A DNA stretch of 64,000 bases from Paenibacillus sp. FSL R7-0273. Lineage in GTDB: Bacteria; Bacillota; Bacilli; Paenibacillales; Paenibacillaceae. The notes under the pieces were generated by a model. The model did no database searches. It saw nothing but the letters and a program-made list of their open reading frames with translations, and had not been told where the DNA came from. The translations under genes were made by a program, and so were the position numbers. Below are positions 50,930 to 59,525 of the stretch, piece by piece. Position 1 is the stretch's first letter. The number at the start of each line of letters is the position of its first letter. The stretch lies in assembly GCF_000758625.1 (NCBI RefSeq), contig NZ_CP009283.1, forward strand, positions 7,086,501 to 7,150,500, read 5' to 3'.

Positions 50930-52546
50930 ATGAAAAAGCTGCACAGTAAGCTGGCCATCCTGATGCTTTGCCTGAGTCTATTTGTACCCGCACTTGCAAA
51001 CGCCCACGAAGTGGATACGAATGGGGCTGCACCGGATTTGCAGGCGGCACTTGGCGAGCTGCTCGGTGAGCATGCCCTGCTGGCCGTAATTGCGATGCAA
51101 AAGGGCTACGACGGTGCTCCAGATTTCAATGAGGCTGCTGCCGCACTCGGCAAGAACACAGATGACCTGTCCGCCGCGATTGCCTCGGTATACGGAAATG
51201 CCGCCGGCGGGGCCTTCAAGCCCATCTGGTCCTCCCATATCGGATATTTTGTAGACTATGTGAAAGCGGCCGCTGCCAAAGATGAGGCCGGACGGCAGAA
51301 GGCCGTCGCTGATCTGGATGGCTACCGGATGAAGCAGGCGGAATTTTTCCACAATGCCAATCCTGCATATTTTGAATCGGCTGCCCTTGCAGAAGGGCTG
51401 AAAATGCACATTAATCATCTGCTGGACGCCTTCAACAGCTATGTGAATAAAGACTATATAGCGGCCTACGAGGATACACGGACTGCTTACGCTCATATGT
51501 TCATGACTGCAGGCGAGCTAGCTGGCGGCATTCAGGCCCAGTTCCCTGATAAATTCCCTGCCGTTACCACAGCATCTCCGGGAATTGACCTGCGCGCAGG
51601 TCTTGGACAATTGCTGGGTGAGCATGCCACACTGGCCGCACTCGCCATGCAAAAAGGCATCGACGGTGCCCCGGACTTCACCGCAGCAGCGGCTGCCCTG
51701 AACAGCAACACGGATGACCTGTCCGCAGCCATTGCCTCCGTATACGGCACAGCAGCCGGCGATGCCTTTAAGCCGATCTGGTCGTCCCATATCGGATATT
51801 TTGTAGACTATGTAAAAGCCACAGCCGCTAAAGACGAAGCCGGACGCGGACAGGCTGTTGCCTCGCTCGAAGATTACCGTATGAAGCAAGCCGAGTTTTT
51901 CCACAGTGCGAATCCGGCTTATTTTGAAACGGCAGCTATTGCAGAAGGCCTGAAAATGCACATCGGCCATCTGCTGGATACCTTTAACAGCTATGTAAAT
52001 AAAGATTATGCCACAGCTTATAGCCTTGAACGTACCGCCTATTCTCATATGTTCATGACAGCAAGCGAGCTGACCGGCGGCATTGTCGCCCAATTCCCGG
52101 ACAAGTTCCACGGGATGAAGGCCGGCGCCGCTGAAATGACAACCATCTCAATGACAAAAGGCAGCACAGCCGTAACCGTTAACGGTACGACCAGCCAGAT
52201 GGATGTTACCCCGGTAATGAAGAACGGCAGTCTCTTCATTCCGCTCCGTTACCTTGGTGAGGCTATCGGCGTGGATGTTACCTGGGATAATACCAAGAAA
52301 ACACTCTGGATCATGGACAGTGACAATACCGCTGTGTTCTGGGCCGGGCAATCCTACATGGAGCTGAACGGGGAGCGTAAGAACATCGGAGCCCCGGTCT
52401 TCCTGGACAGCGGACGTGTGCAGGTTCCGGTCCGTTTCATCGCCGAGCTGCTCGGCTGGAAGGTGAATTATGCCCCTGCTGACGGAACGGTTACGCTGAC
52501 GAAAGCGATGGCAGCGGCAGCCGGAGCGGTGGAGCATAGCCACTAA
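50930..52546 (+). CDS. Exported protein: duplicated His-containing helical domain plus copper-amine-oxidase-N domain
   Basis: 538 residues. A signal peptide (about 1-26, ending ANAHE) precedes two near-identical domains of about 175 residues (about 32-205 and 220-395). Each repeat has LLGEHA, FKPIWSSHIGYFVDYVK, the AEFFH motif, LKMHI.HLLD and H in Y.HMFMTA. Six His/Glu positions are conserved in both copies, suggesting a metal- or haem-binding helical bundle. A C-terminal stalk (about 405-530) matches the copper amine oxidase N-terminal domain, found in many Paenibacillus wall proteins. It is divergent from the SigK/RskA operon and may be its main target. Confidence 0.85.
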   Translation: MKKLHSKLAILMLCLSLFVPALANAHEVDTNGAAPDLQAALGELLGEHALLAVIAMQKGYDGAPDFNEAAAALGKNTDDLSAAIASVYGNAAGGAFKPIWSSHIGYFVDYVKAAAAKDEAGRQKAVADLDGYRMKQAEFFHNANPAYFESAALAEGLKMHINHLLDAFNSYVNKDYIAAYEDTRTAYAHMFMTAGELAGGIQAQFPDKFPAVTTASPGIDLRAGLGQLLGEHATLAALAMQKGIDGAPDFTAAAAALNSNTDDLSAAIASVYGTAAGDAFKPIWSSHIGYFVDYVKATAAKDEAGRGQAVASLEDYRMKQAEFFHSANPAYFETAAIAEGLKMHIGHLLDTFNSYVNKDYATAYSLERTAYSHMFMTASELTGGIVAQFPDKFHGMKAGAAEMTTISMTKGSTAVTVNGTTSQMDVTPVMKNGSLFIPLRYLGEAIGVDVTWDNTKKTLWIMDSDNTAVFWAGQSYMELNGERKNIGAPVFLDSGRVQVPVRFIAELLGWKVNYAPADGTVTLTKAMAAAAGAVEHSH

Positions 52547-52567
52547 TGTATTAGTTTTAGTAAAAAG

Positions 52568-52597
52568 AAGGGCCATCCCGTGTTGGGATGGCCTTTT
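52568..52597 (+). terminator. Terminator of the exported repeat protein gene
   Basis: AAGGGCCATCCC / GGGATGGCCTTTT with a 5-nt loop and T run. Confidence 0.9.
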
Positions 52598-52785
52598 ACT
52601 GCTTCTATATAGAACGTTATTAAGAGACTAACAAACCGTCTCCCGTTCCTGCCTTAGGTAAAGCGTTGAGCAGCGGATGGATCTCCCTTGCCAAAGCGCT
52701 AACCTTAGTCAGTCGGTTCGGAGTCAAATGAGTTTAAGTGTAGTTTGTGCAATTAAAACAGGGGAATTCAGTCATTTTAAGGAGA

Positions 52786-52868
52786 TAACTGTATTCTATA
52801 CATCTATTTTTCGCGAAATAGCCGGTTCGGGGCGTTTTCGGCAAATATAAATGTATAGAGTGCAGTTA
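52786..52868. repeat. 83-bp MITE-like element with 18-bp inverted ends
   Basis: The left end TAACTGTATTCTATACAT (52786-52803) and the right end ATGTATAGAGTGCAGTTA (52851-52868) pair at 16 of 18 positions. The centre has the dyads ATTTTTCGCGAAAT and a GCCG/CGGC stem. The surrounding gap (52598-53142) contains no gene I can support. It also has a plus-strand terminator-like hairpin AGGCGG/CCGCCT with TTTATTTGGTTTT at 52994-53023 and a TCTCTGCT/AGCAGAGA hairpin near 53034-53057, the latter probably ending the chemoreceptor transcript. Confidence 0.7.
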
Positions 52869-53142
52869 AACCCTGCAGCGAAGCTATTTAGCCTAGTTTA
52901 GTTGCAGAAAGTACAGTTATTTCAACCCGGCTCATTCATGATGCCGTGCAATTACCTACGAAACAGGGCAAGTGCATCACCGAAGAGAAGGAGAGGCGGA
53001 CGCTGCCGCCTTTATTTGGTTTTACAGGATCTTCTCTCTGCTTCCCCCAGCAGAGAAATAGCTTTGATGTATTTTAGCTGTGGAAGCGATAGATTGTCTC
53101 CATGTGAGGTTATAAATGTAATTGCGGTTTATATTTGCTTCC

Positions 53143-53979
53143 TTACTCCACCGAGTATTCAATCAGATTGCCCGACACACCGAGCATTTTCTCACTCGAC
53201 AGATGCAGACGCTCAATCACCTGGGTAAAAGCCTCAACCAGGGAAGCCTGCTCTGCCGCCGAAGCGGAAATCTGGCTGATTTCGTACTCCATTTTGCCGA
53301 TAGACTCCTGGACTTCCTTCAAAGCAGCCTCGATGCCAGATGTCGCCTCTCTGGAATGAACAGAAAGCTTACGCACCTCAGTCGCTACTACTCCAAAGCC
53401 GGCTCCCGCCTCCCCTACACGCGCCGCTTCAATTGCGGCATTCAGACCCAGCAGATTGGTCTGCTCGGAGATTTCACGGATCAGGCCGGATACCCTGGTG
53501 ACCTTACCCGCATTTTCAACCGCAAGCCTGCTGTTCTGCAGAATCTGCTCGCTGGTCGCCTGAAGCTCCTCGGCATGTGCTGCTACGTGCTGTACCATAT
53601 CGATAAGCTCGTTCGAGATATGCTGATTATCGTCTACAACTGCGTTAAGCTGGTGCTGGTTACTCTGGTCATAGGTAGCACAGAGCACCGCCACCACTTC
53701 GTTGCTGTCATCGACAATCGGAATGTTGATGACATCTATAGGAAAGCCATATAATTCAGCGCTAATATGTACGAGGCTCGGCTCCCGCCCGTTCGTCAAG
53801 GCTCCAAAATTCTGGAACTGCGGAATCAGCGGATCACCAACCTTTTGCTCCAGCTCAAAGCCCCGGGTCTGTACAAAATAAAGAACCTTGGTCCGGTCAT
53901 ACACGACAAGGTTCACTTTTTCACGTAAGGTCTGGGTAAAAAACGGCAATGCCTTCAATACGCTTTCTAAGATGTTCAT
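53143..53979 (-). CDS. Soluble methyl-accepting chemotaxis protein
   Basis: 278 residues and no membrane segment. An N-terminal sensor module (about 1-115: [40 protein letters not shown]), with features of a small PAS/GAF-like domain, is followed by a compact signalling hairpin whose tip is [30 protein letters not shown]. It belongs to the same YfmS-like class as the protein at 30938-31756 but has a different sensor. It is transcribed alone. Confidence 0.92.
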   Translation of the reverse strand: MNILESVLKALPFFTQTLREKVNLVVYDRTKVLYFVQTRGFELEQKVGDPLIPQFQNFGALTNGREPSLVHISAELYGFPIDVINIPIVDDSNEVVAVLCATYDQSNQHQLNAVVDDNQHISNELIDMVQHVAAHAEELQATSEQILQNSRLAVENAGKVTRVSGLIREISEQTNLLGLNAAIEAARVGEAGAGFGVVATEVRKLSVHSREATSGIEAALKEVQESIGKMEYEISQISASAAEQASLVEAFTQVIERLHLSSEKMLGVSGNLIEYSVE

Positions 53980-54142
53980 GCTTGCAGCTCCCTATCCATT
54001 TGAGGTCTGTATTTGATGTAAGGATAGTTATATCGGCAAAAGAATCACCATTCATTATATATTTTAAATATTAATATTATAATTTAAAGGGAGTATATAA
54101 AAGTAAGTACTTCAACTTCATTTACTAGGAAATTAAGGATTT

Positions 54143-54502
54143 TTAATAGTTCTCCCCGCGGTAATAACGCTCCAGCTTATGCTCCAGATGAACGAGCTGC
54201 GCCTTCTTTTTCTCAATGTCATCCAGCAGCACCTGCTTCTGCTCCTCAATCATCCGGGTTCTCTCCGGCAGGGTTGATGTCCCGGTCTTAACCATATCGT
54301 AATACCGCTTAATCTCCTCCACACTCATTCCCGTTTCCCTCAGACATTTCAGAAACACCAGCCAGCCGATATCCTCTTCACTGTACAGCCGGTTATTCTG
54401 CTCATTGCGTACCGCCGGCTCCAGAAGCCCCTTACGCTCATAAAAGCGGATCGCCCCGATGTTCAGTCCTACCCTCTTAGCAATCTGTCCTATCGTAAAC
54501 AT
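54143..54502 (-). CDS. MerR-family regulator of the divergent SDR gene
   Basis: 119 residues from the ATG at 54502 (GGGAGG upstream). The winged helix-turn-helix is FTIGQIAKRVGLNIGAIRFYERKGLL with NRLYSEEDIGWLVFLKCLRETGMSVEEIKRYY. A dimerising coiled coil follows, and no ligand domain, as in AdhR/SoxR-size regulators. No cysteine cluster is present; one Cys sits at KCLRETG. The divergent promoter has a 19-bp spacer with a dyad, so this protein is the expected activator. Confidence 0.9.
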   Translation of the reverse strand: MFTIGQIAKRVGLNIGAIRFYERKGLLEPAVRNEQNNRLYSEEDIGWLVFLKCLRETGMSVEEIKRYYDMVKTGTSTLPERTRMIEEQKQVLLDDIEKKKAQLVHLEHKLERYYRGENY

Positions 54503-54528
54503 TCTGCCTGCCTCCCGAAAATTCATTG

Positions 54529-54559
54529 TTGACCTACACTTAGTGTAGCATATTATGCT
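54529..54559 (+). promoter_or_regulatory. MerR-type promoter of the SDR gene
   Basis: TTGACC (54529-54534), 19 bp, TATGCT (54554-54559). The palindrome CTACACTTAGTGTAG at 54534-54548 lies in the spacer, the arrangement typical of MerR-activated genes. Confidence 0.85.
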
Positions 54560-54602
54560 TCAAATTATAGATAGATACCCCTTAACAGAAAGAAGGATCA
54601 TA

Positions 54603-55313
54603 ATGATGAAAACAGCTTTGGTAACAGGTGCGAACAAAGGAATCGGACTCGAAACAGCGAGACAGCTGGGCGCAGCCGGATGGAAGGTAGTGCTCGGATC
54701 ACGCAGCACGGAACGGGGAGAGGCGGCAGTTGCCGAATTAACCGGACAGGGGCTGGATGTGGAGCTGTTGCAGCTGGATATGACGAATCCGGAAAGTGTC
54801 GGACAGGCTGCCGCTACAATTCAATCGCGTTACGCTAATCTGACGCTGCTGATCAACAATGCCGGGATGCCTGGGGCCTTCTCCAGCTCCTTTAGCAATA
54901 CCCGTGAGGAGGATCTGCGGCAGGCTTTTGAGGTGAACTTCTTCGGTACATTCCGGTTAAACCAGCTGCTGCTCCCGCTAATTAAAAAGAATGAGGGAGC
55001 GATCATTAACGTCTCGACCGACATGGCTTCCTTGCAGTTCATGCAGCATACGGAGCATCCGCTGAACTGCTTCGACTATAATGCCTCGAAAACAGCCAGC
55101 AACGCGATGACCACCGCAATAGCTATTGAGCTAAGAGACAGCAGCGCTCAGGTCTTTGCTGTTACCCCTGGATTTACGAAAACAGACCTGAACCACAACG
55201 CCGAGGGCGGCCAGTCCAAGGAAGCGGGAGCAGCCATTATTGTCGGCTACGCCACCGACGGCAAGCGGCATAACGGGGAGTTTCTGGATGTGAACGGAAT
55301 TTATGCCTGGTAA
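54603..55313 (+). CDS. Short-chain dehydrogenase/reductase
   Basis: 236 residues from the ATG at 54603, preceded by AAGGAT. The Rossmann motif TGANKGIG, the NNAG strand and the catalytic Tyr/Lys in FDYNASKTASN are present (YNASK). The Ser residue lies in INVSTDMAS. It is a classical SDR acting on a carbonyl with NADPH. Divergent from and presumably activated by the MerR regulator, which suggests induction by aldehydes or other electrophiles. Confidence 0.92.
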   Translation: MMKTALVTGANKGIGLETARQLGAAGWKVVLGSRSTERGEAAVAELTGQGLDVELLQLDMTNPESVGQAAATIQSRYANLTLLINNAGMPGAFSSSFSNTREEDLRQAFEVNFFGTFRLNQLLLPLIKKNEGAIINVSTDMASLQFMQHTEHPLNCFDYNASKTASNAMTTAIAIELRDSSAQVFAVTPGFTKTDLNHNAEGGQSKEAGAAIIVGYATDGKRHNGEFLDVNGIYAW

Positions 55314-55330
55314 AATCATATAAACAGCGG

Positions 55331-55364
55331 AAAGACCGGGGAAGCTTTTTGTTTTCCGGTCTTT
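55331..55364. terminator. Terminator-like hairpin between SDR and frameshifted gene
   Basis: AAAGACCGG...CCGGTCTTT with a GGAA/TTCC extension of the stem. The last arm ends CTTTG, with a T-rich loop. It suits the SDR gene and possibly the convergent one. Confidence 0.6.
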
Positions 55365-55377
55365 GTGTTCCTCCCGA

Positions 55378-55987
55378 TTATGTAATATCTATTTGGGTTA
55401 TATGAAATTTCTCGGCGATTACATAGGCGGAATTATTAAACAGCAGAATCCTTTCAGTTCCGTTATCGCTATATATCTGCGAATCCGGCCAGAGAGTAAT
55501 CTCTAACCCCCGGCTCGCCAGCACGCTGCTGTACACATCAGCGATTTCCTGAGGACCAATGGTGAAAATTACAAGGCCTTCTGTGGTTCCACTTGAGCAC
55601 ATGAATTCACTGATTCTATCCCTCGCATTATAACTTCCCAAATATTCCTCCAGTTCCCTGAACACCCGGCCGTAAATTTCATCATCCCCCCAAAGCTGAA
55701 TAGGACCCAAAATCATAAAGGAAGGCTTGTTATATTTAAATAAGACAGGATGATCCTTCAATATTCTCAGATAGGTAAATCCGCTTGCAAATTTGATATT
55801 ACTTTCCCGTACATTTTCAACATATAATCTCCCAGGAGCGCAATTTACCTACAATGGTTCCGCCCTCACATTCGTACATAGAGATAATAAGCTGTAAATT
55901 GTCCCCTGCCATTTCTCCCTTGTCAACGCAGAAGACATCAAACCAGTTTCCTTCCATTACTTTGTTAATATCACGGATGTTAAGCAA
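55378..55987 (-). pseudogene. Frameshifted hypothetical gene (two overlapping frames)
   Basis: A minus-strand frame begins at a TTG (55987) with AAGGGAGG at 9 nt and encodes 56 residues (MLNIRDINKVMEGNWFDVF, DNLQLIISMYECEGGTIVGKL) before a stop at 55817. The next frame, shifted by one base, is open from 55848 to the TAA at 55378 and continues in the same style (PGRLYVENVRESNIKF, GPIQLWGDDEIYG). The join near 55830-55846 (around TCCTGGGAG) would need a one-base change to give a single protein of about 195 residues. I do not recognise the family. The second frame alone begins with TTG and no ribosome binding site. Confidence 0.65.
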
Positions 55988-56125
55988 ATGCGGCAGTCCT
56001 CCCTTATATGAAAACGGTTAATCTGTGCCGAAACAAACATATCATTTCATTTGTGTCTGCTAAAATGATAAGTATCGCTTTTCTGATTATCCGCGCATTC
56101 AATCTAATAAAGGAGTCACCACATT

Positions 56126-56779
56126 ATGTCTATTAAAGCAGTACTATTTGATTTTGACGGAACACTGGCTGATACGCTGCCCTTGTCCTTCACGGCTTTT
56201 CGCACGGTGTTTAAGCAATACGAGAACAGAGATGTAACGAACGAAGAGCTGGTAGCTATGTTCGGCCCGACCGAAGAGGAGATTATTGAAACTAACTTCA
56301 CTAATAAAGCCGCTGCTCCACAGGCGGTTCAGGATTATTTCTCAATCTATGAAACGGGCCATAGTGGTGAGTCTGTCAAGAACGCCGGAATTACCGGGCT
56401 GCTGCAGCTGCTGAAAGAGCGCGGGATCAGGATCGCTGTTATCACCGGCAAAGGACAGCGGGCATACCGGATCTCCTCCAAGGCACTGCAGATGGAGAAC
56501 TTCTGTGAGTTTGCCATTACAGGGGATGATGTGGTGCAGCCGAAGCCACACCCGGAAGGCATCCATCGTGCCCTGGAGCTTCTCGGAGTCAGCCCCGCCG
56601 AGGCTGTATTTGTAGGTGACAGCAATGCCGATATTCTGGCAGGCAAAGCTGCCGGACTGCGTACTTATGCGGTGCGCTGGCTGTCGGCTTTTCAGAGTCA
56701 AACCTATGACGTGGAGCCGGATGACGTTTTCAGCAGTGTGGCTGAATTGGTGGAGCTGCTGGAGCAGGATCGCCTGTAA
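56126..56779 (+). CDS. HAD-superfamily phosphatase (Gph/PpaX-like)
   Basis: 217 residues. The four HAD motifs are visible: DFDGTLADT (motif I, nucleophile Asp), IAVITGKG (II), KPHPEG (III Lys) and VGDSNADI (IV). A cap domain of about 70 residues of subclass I lies between I and II. Enzymes of this kind hydrolyse small phosphate esters such as phosphoglycolate or pyrophosphate. It has an AAGGAG site. Confidence 0.92.
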   Translation: MSIKAVLFDFDGTLADTLPLSFTAFRTVFKQYENRDVTNEELVAMFGPTEEEIIETNFTNKAAAPQAVQDYFSIYETGHSGESVKNAGITGLLQLLKERGIRIAVITGKGQRAYRISSKALQMENFCEFAITGDDVVQPKPHPEGIHRALELLGVSPAEAVFVGDSNADILAGKAAGLRTYAVRWLSAFQSQTYDVEPDDVFSSVAELVELLEQDRL

Positions 56780-56986
56780 TGTTCGTGGTGAAGCTCACGG
56801 CTGTTTAATTGAGAAAAAAGCAAAATCCGGCCGCTTTATGTAGAATCATAAGGCGCTGCTAATCTCGGCTTTGCTCGCAATACCACTTTGTTTAGCGAAC
56901 CGGCACCACCTTTGTCACCCGTGCAGGGAGTCGCTCCTGAGGAGCGAATAGGTATATCACCAAATACCGAAGCGGAGGAATGGAAA

Positions 56987-57523
56987 ATGGAAATGTTTAA
57001 AACAAAGGAAGCTGCAGAGCAATTGTCCGTCAGCCAGACCACGATCAAACGCTGGGCCGCGATGTTCCCTGCCAGCTTTCCCAAGGACCGGTTCGGTCAT
57101 TATATTTTTACCACGCAGGAAGTCAGCCTGCTTAAATCTATTAAAGAACGGCTTGAGCAGGGGGAATCACTGGACAGCATCACGCTAGCTGAGAATCAAC
57201 CGCAGGCAGAGCCGATGCCTATTATTCAGAAGCCTCCTGTTACGGAGCCCCCTATGCAGGAGGTCTGGTCCAGGCTCGTCCGTATCGAGCGTTCGCTTGA
57301 CCAGAAGGCCGACGAGGTCGTCTCCGTGCAGCTGCTTCAGCAGCGCCAGGAGCTTGAGGATCTGCGCCGGATGATCCAGCAGCTCGCTGTATCGATTGAA
57401 AGCATTCAGCAGCCGCGGCTTCAGGCAGCCGCGGCCTATGAGGAGCTGCATCCCCTCGCCGCTATGAAGCTCAAAACCCCGCCCAAGAAGCGCGGGCTGC
57501 TGCGCACTTTTTTCTCGCTATAG
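56987..57523 (+). CDS. racA: RacA-like MerR-type HTH coiled-coil protein
   Basis: 178 residues from the ATG at 56987 (GGAGG at 8 nt; an upstream open frame lacks a site). The N-terminal MerR-like HTH (MFKTKEAAEQLSVSQTTIKRWAAMFP, then FGHYIFTTQEVSLLKSIKERL) is followed by a Pro-rich linker, a coiled coil (about 105-150) and a basic, hydrophobic tail (KTPPKKRGLLRTFFSL). This matches the layout and length of RacA, which tethers the origin region to the cell pole through DivIVA at sporulation. The match is by layout and HTH, so the symbol is tentative. Confidence 0.75.
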   Translation: MEMFKTKEAAEQLSVSQTTIKRWAAMFPASFPKDRFGHYIFTTQEVSLLKSIKERLEQGESLDSITLAENQPQAEPMPIIQKPPVTEPPMQEVWSRLVRIERSLDQKADEVVSVQLLQQRQELEDLRRMIQQLAVSIESIQQPRLQAAAAYEELHPLAAMKLKTPPKKRGLLRTFFSL

Positions 57524-57623
57524 GCTGTAAGTACAGGTCTGGGTCCGGTACGGCTTTGCCGGGCTCAGGCTTTTATTTTGCTCCAGCAGTACGTTTCCCC
57601 CACCGTGGCTGATCTGCCACATA

Positions 57624-58463
57624 TCAGAGCCCGCGCCGCAGACGTTCCTGCCAATCCAGCCACCGCCGTTCTTCCCAGCCCGGCCAAATCTTTTTTATCT
57701 CTTCTAACAGCCACTCACCCGCTATCGTAATCGAATTCTCATGCGAAGCGTAGATGACCCAGTCCATATCGGCAGCAAACCAGTAGCCCTCGCCGTTGAT
57801 TGTGTAAGCCGGGTTAAATCCTTCTATATCAAGCTGATACTCCGGTGAATGATCGAACTCCCGCAGCTCGAAAATCCGCTCTATTCCGCGGGCCCGTAAT
57901 ATTGCCTTTAGTGCCTCAATCCCCACCTCTGCCGCGAAATAGTCATCCATAAAAGCTTCTGTATCCGCCGGCTTGGCATCAGTCAGCGGGTACCAGAAAT
58001 CACCGATGCCCCACTTTTCCCTCAGGTCCTCCCACAGTAAGGTCCGCTCTACCTCTGACAAGGTGCGCCGGTAAGGCAGCGGAGATACGCGCACTTTTCC
58101 TTCCGCAGCCTTTTTATCCAAATAGTCCGCTAACGCTTGCCGCTCAGCCGCCGCAGTCTGCTGAAATATCCCCTCTTTATTCTCGGTAAACAGGCTCTGG
58201 GCATTCCAGACAGCCGATAAAATCTTCTTATGCGCTTCTTCCACAGCCGCAAATTCTGTTCCGTCAGACTGTTCGAGCTGAGCAAGGATTGCATCCAGCA
58301 CTAAATATCGGGGAAACAGCTTTTCTGCCTCTGCCGTGTAGCCCCCGTCTTCCGTTCTGTCCCTGCCGGCATTCATCAGCCGTGAATAGGTTCTCCCCCA
58401 ATACCGGGACATAATCATGCAGTAACGTCTTGCGAGGGTATGAAGCTGCTCTGCCTGATTCAT
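57624..58463 (-). CDS. Hypothetical protein, C-terminal SMI1/knr4-like features not certain
   Basis: 279 residues from the ATG at 58463; a Met three codons upstream lies inside the AAAAAGG site. The first half is helical (LHTLARRYCMIMSRYWGRTYSRLMNAG). The second half contains IERIFELREFDHSPEYQLDIEGFNPAYTINGEGYWFAADMDW and VIYASHENSITIAGEWLL, which resembles immunity-type beta-rich proteins; I do not recognise a named family with confidence. It has no signal peptide or membrane segment and lies between the RacA-like gene (convergent) and an ECF anti-sigma gene. Confidence 0.7.
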   Translation of the reverse strand: MNQAEQLHTLARRYCMIMSRYWGRTYSRLMNAGRDRTEDGGYTAEAEKLFPRYLVLDAILAQLEQSDGTEFAAVEEAHKKILSAVWNAQSLFTENKEGIFQQTAAAERQALADYLDKKAAEGKVRVSPLPYRRTLSEVERTLLWEDLREKWGIGDFWYPLTDAKPADTEAFMDDYFAAEVGIEALKAILRARGIERIFELREFDHSPEYQLDIEGFNPAYTINGEGYWFAADMDWVIYASHENSITIAGEWLLEEIKKIWPGWEERRWLDWQERLRRGL

Positions 58464-58506
58464 CGTGCACATCCTTTTTATATGAATTTGGTTGTATTGA
58501 ATGTAA

Positions 58507-58544
58507 AAAAGAGCCTGAACCCCATTATTAGGGCCCAGGCTTTC
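58507..58544 (-). terminator. Terminator of the third ECF operon
   Basis: On the minus strand AGCCTGGGCCC / GGGGTTCAGGCT with a 7-nt loop, then T6. Confidence 0.85.
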
Positions 58545-58550
58545 ATTATA

Positions 58551-59525
58551 TTACTTCTGCACTAAACTCTCAGCTGCCTCAATCAGCTGCTCTTTCGTAA
58601 CCGCCGCAGAATCGGTCTGTACATGGTAGGCAACCGCCGTATCACCGGCTTCGCTAACCCAGGTCACATCCTGGTGGATACTGCTCTGCCCGAACAGCGA
58701 CTGGTCGTTCTTGAGATAATGTGCGGTCAGTCCGCCGATCGTTGCATCTTCAGCGGTTATCCCGGGCGGGCTTAGCTGGAGAATCGCAGGGTTTACATCT
58801 TCCCCGGCGATTTGCCAGGTAACGTAGATCGTATCATTGGCTGCATTCCGGTAGAGTGAAGTATAGGTATCTATAAAACCATTGGCTGTGTCAGTGAGGC
58901 GCCACAGCATCTCACTTCCTGATGCTGTACCTTCAGTCTTCAGCTCATCGAAAATGGAATCGGCGCCGGTCCCCAAAGCGACTTGAAAAGGGGAGGCCTC
59001 CATGCCCTCTTCCAGGCTGTAGGCTCCAAGCAGGGTCTCAGGCAGCTTTTCCTGGACTCCCTGCTGCTGAAGCAGCATTCTCCATTCCTCTGCCGGTACC
59101 TTCACCGGGTTATTGATACCATAAATAATTGGTGACTCGCCGATAGTACGATCAAAATCACGAAGATATACGACCGCTGATTCCCCGGGTACCAGCTGTG
59201 CTTTTACCTTTTCCAGCTCACCGCGGATTTTCACCACATCCTCCTGCTTGAACTGCAGCTGCTGCTCCGTCCGGTTGCTGACGGACAATCTGCCTTCATC
59301 CGAATACAATAGCCTGCTGCCGGCATAGCCGAAGCCGCACAGCATAACAACGATAAGAGCGGTTAACAGGTAGACGGACGTTTTTCTTTTTCTGAACATA
59401 ATTGAAACTCCCCTTTGCTGCATCACCTGCTGCCTGTATTCCGCCGTAATCCGGTTATTAAGGCCCTCAGGGCTTCTCCGGGAATCGTGCTTGAACTCTT
59501 TTGTCAGCTGCTGCTCAATAGACAA
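58551..59525 (-). CDS. Anti-sigma-like membrane protein of the third ECF locus
   Basis: 324 residues from the TTG at 59525; an ATG two codons earlier (59531) lies only 3 nt from AAGGAGG, whereas the TTG is 9 nt away. A short cytoplasmic N-terminus (SIEQQLTKEFKHDSRRSPEGLN) and a membrane helix (about 53-78, SVYLLTALIVVMLCGFGYAG) lead to a large outer domain of about 245 residues without recognised motifs. It begins before the end of the sigma gene (11-bp overlap). Membership of the sigma operon points to an anti-sigma factor. Confidence 0.82.
   Translation of the reverse strand: MSIEQQLTKEFKHDSRRSPEGLNNRITAEYRQQVMQQRGVSIMFRKRKTSVYLLTALIVVMLCGFGYAGSRLLYSDEGRLSVSNRTEQQLQFKQEDVVKIRGELEKVKAQLVPGESAVVYLRDFDRTIGESPIIYGINNPVKVPAEEWRMLLQQQGVQEKLPETLLGAYSLEEGMEASPFQVALGTGADSIFDELKTEGTASGSEMLWRLTDTANGFIDTYTSLYRNAANDTIYVTWQIAGEDVNPAILQLSPPGITAEDATIGGLTAHYLKNDQSLFGQSSIHQDVTWVSEAGDTAVAYHVQTDSAAVTKEQLIEAAESLVQK

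Noticed and set aside
52902..53228. Plus-strand frame of 108 residues in the 52.6-53.1 kb gap
   Set aside because: No ribosome binding site, it runs into the chemoreceptor gene on the other strand, and its composition is not protein-like.
53122..53754. 210-residue plus-strand frame opposite the chemoreceptor
   Set aside because: It lies antisense to a clear MCP gene, with no ribosome binding site or family.
55378..55761. Taking the 127-residue frame as a complete gene
   Set aside because: The TTG start lacks a ribosome binding site and the frame continues upstream with protein-like sequence to 55848. The frameshift explanation fits better.
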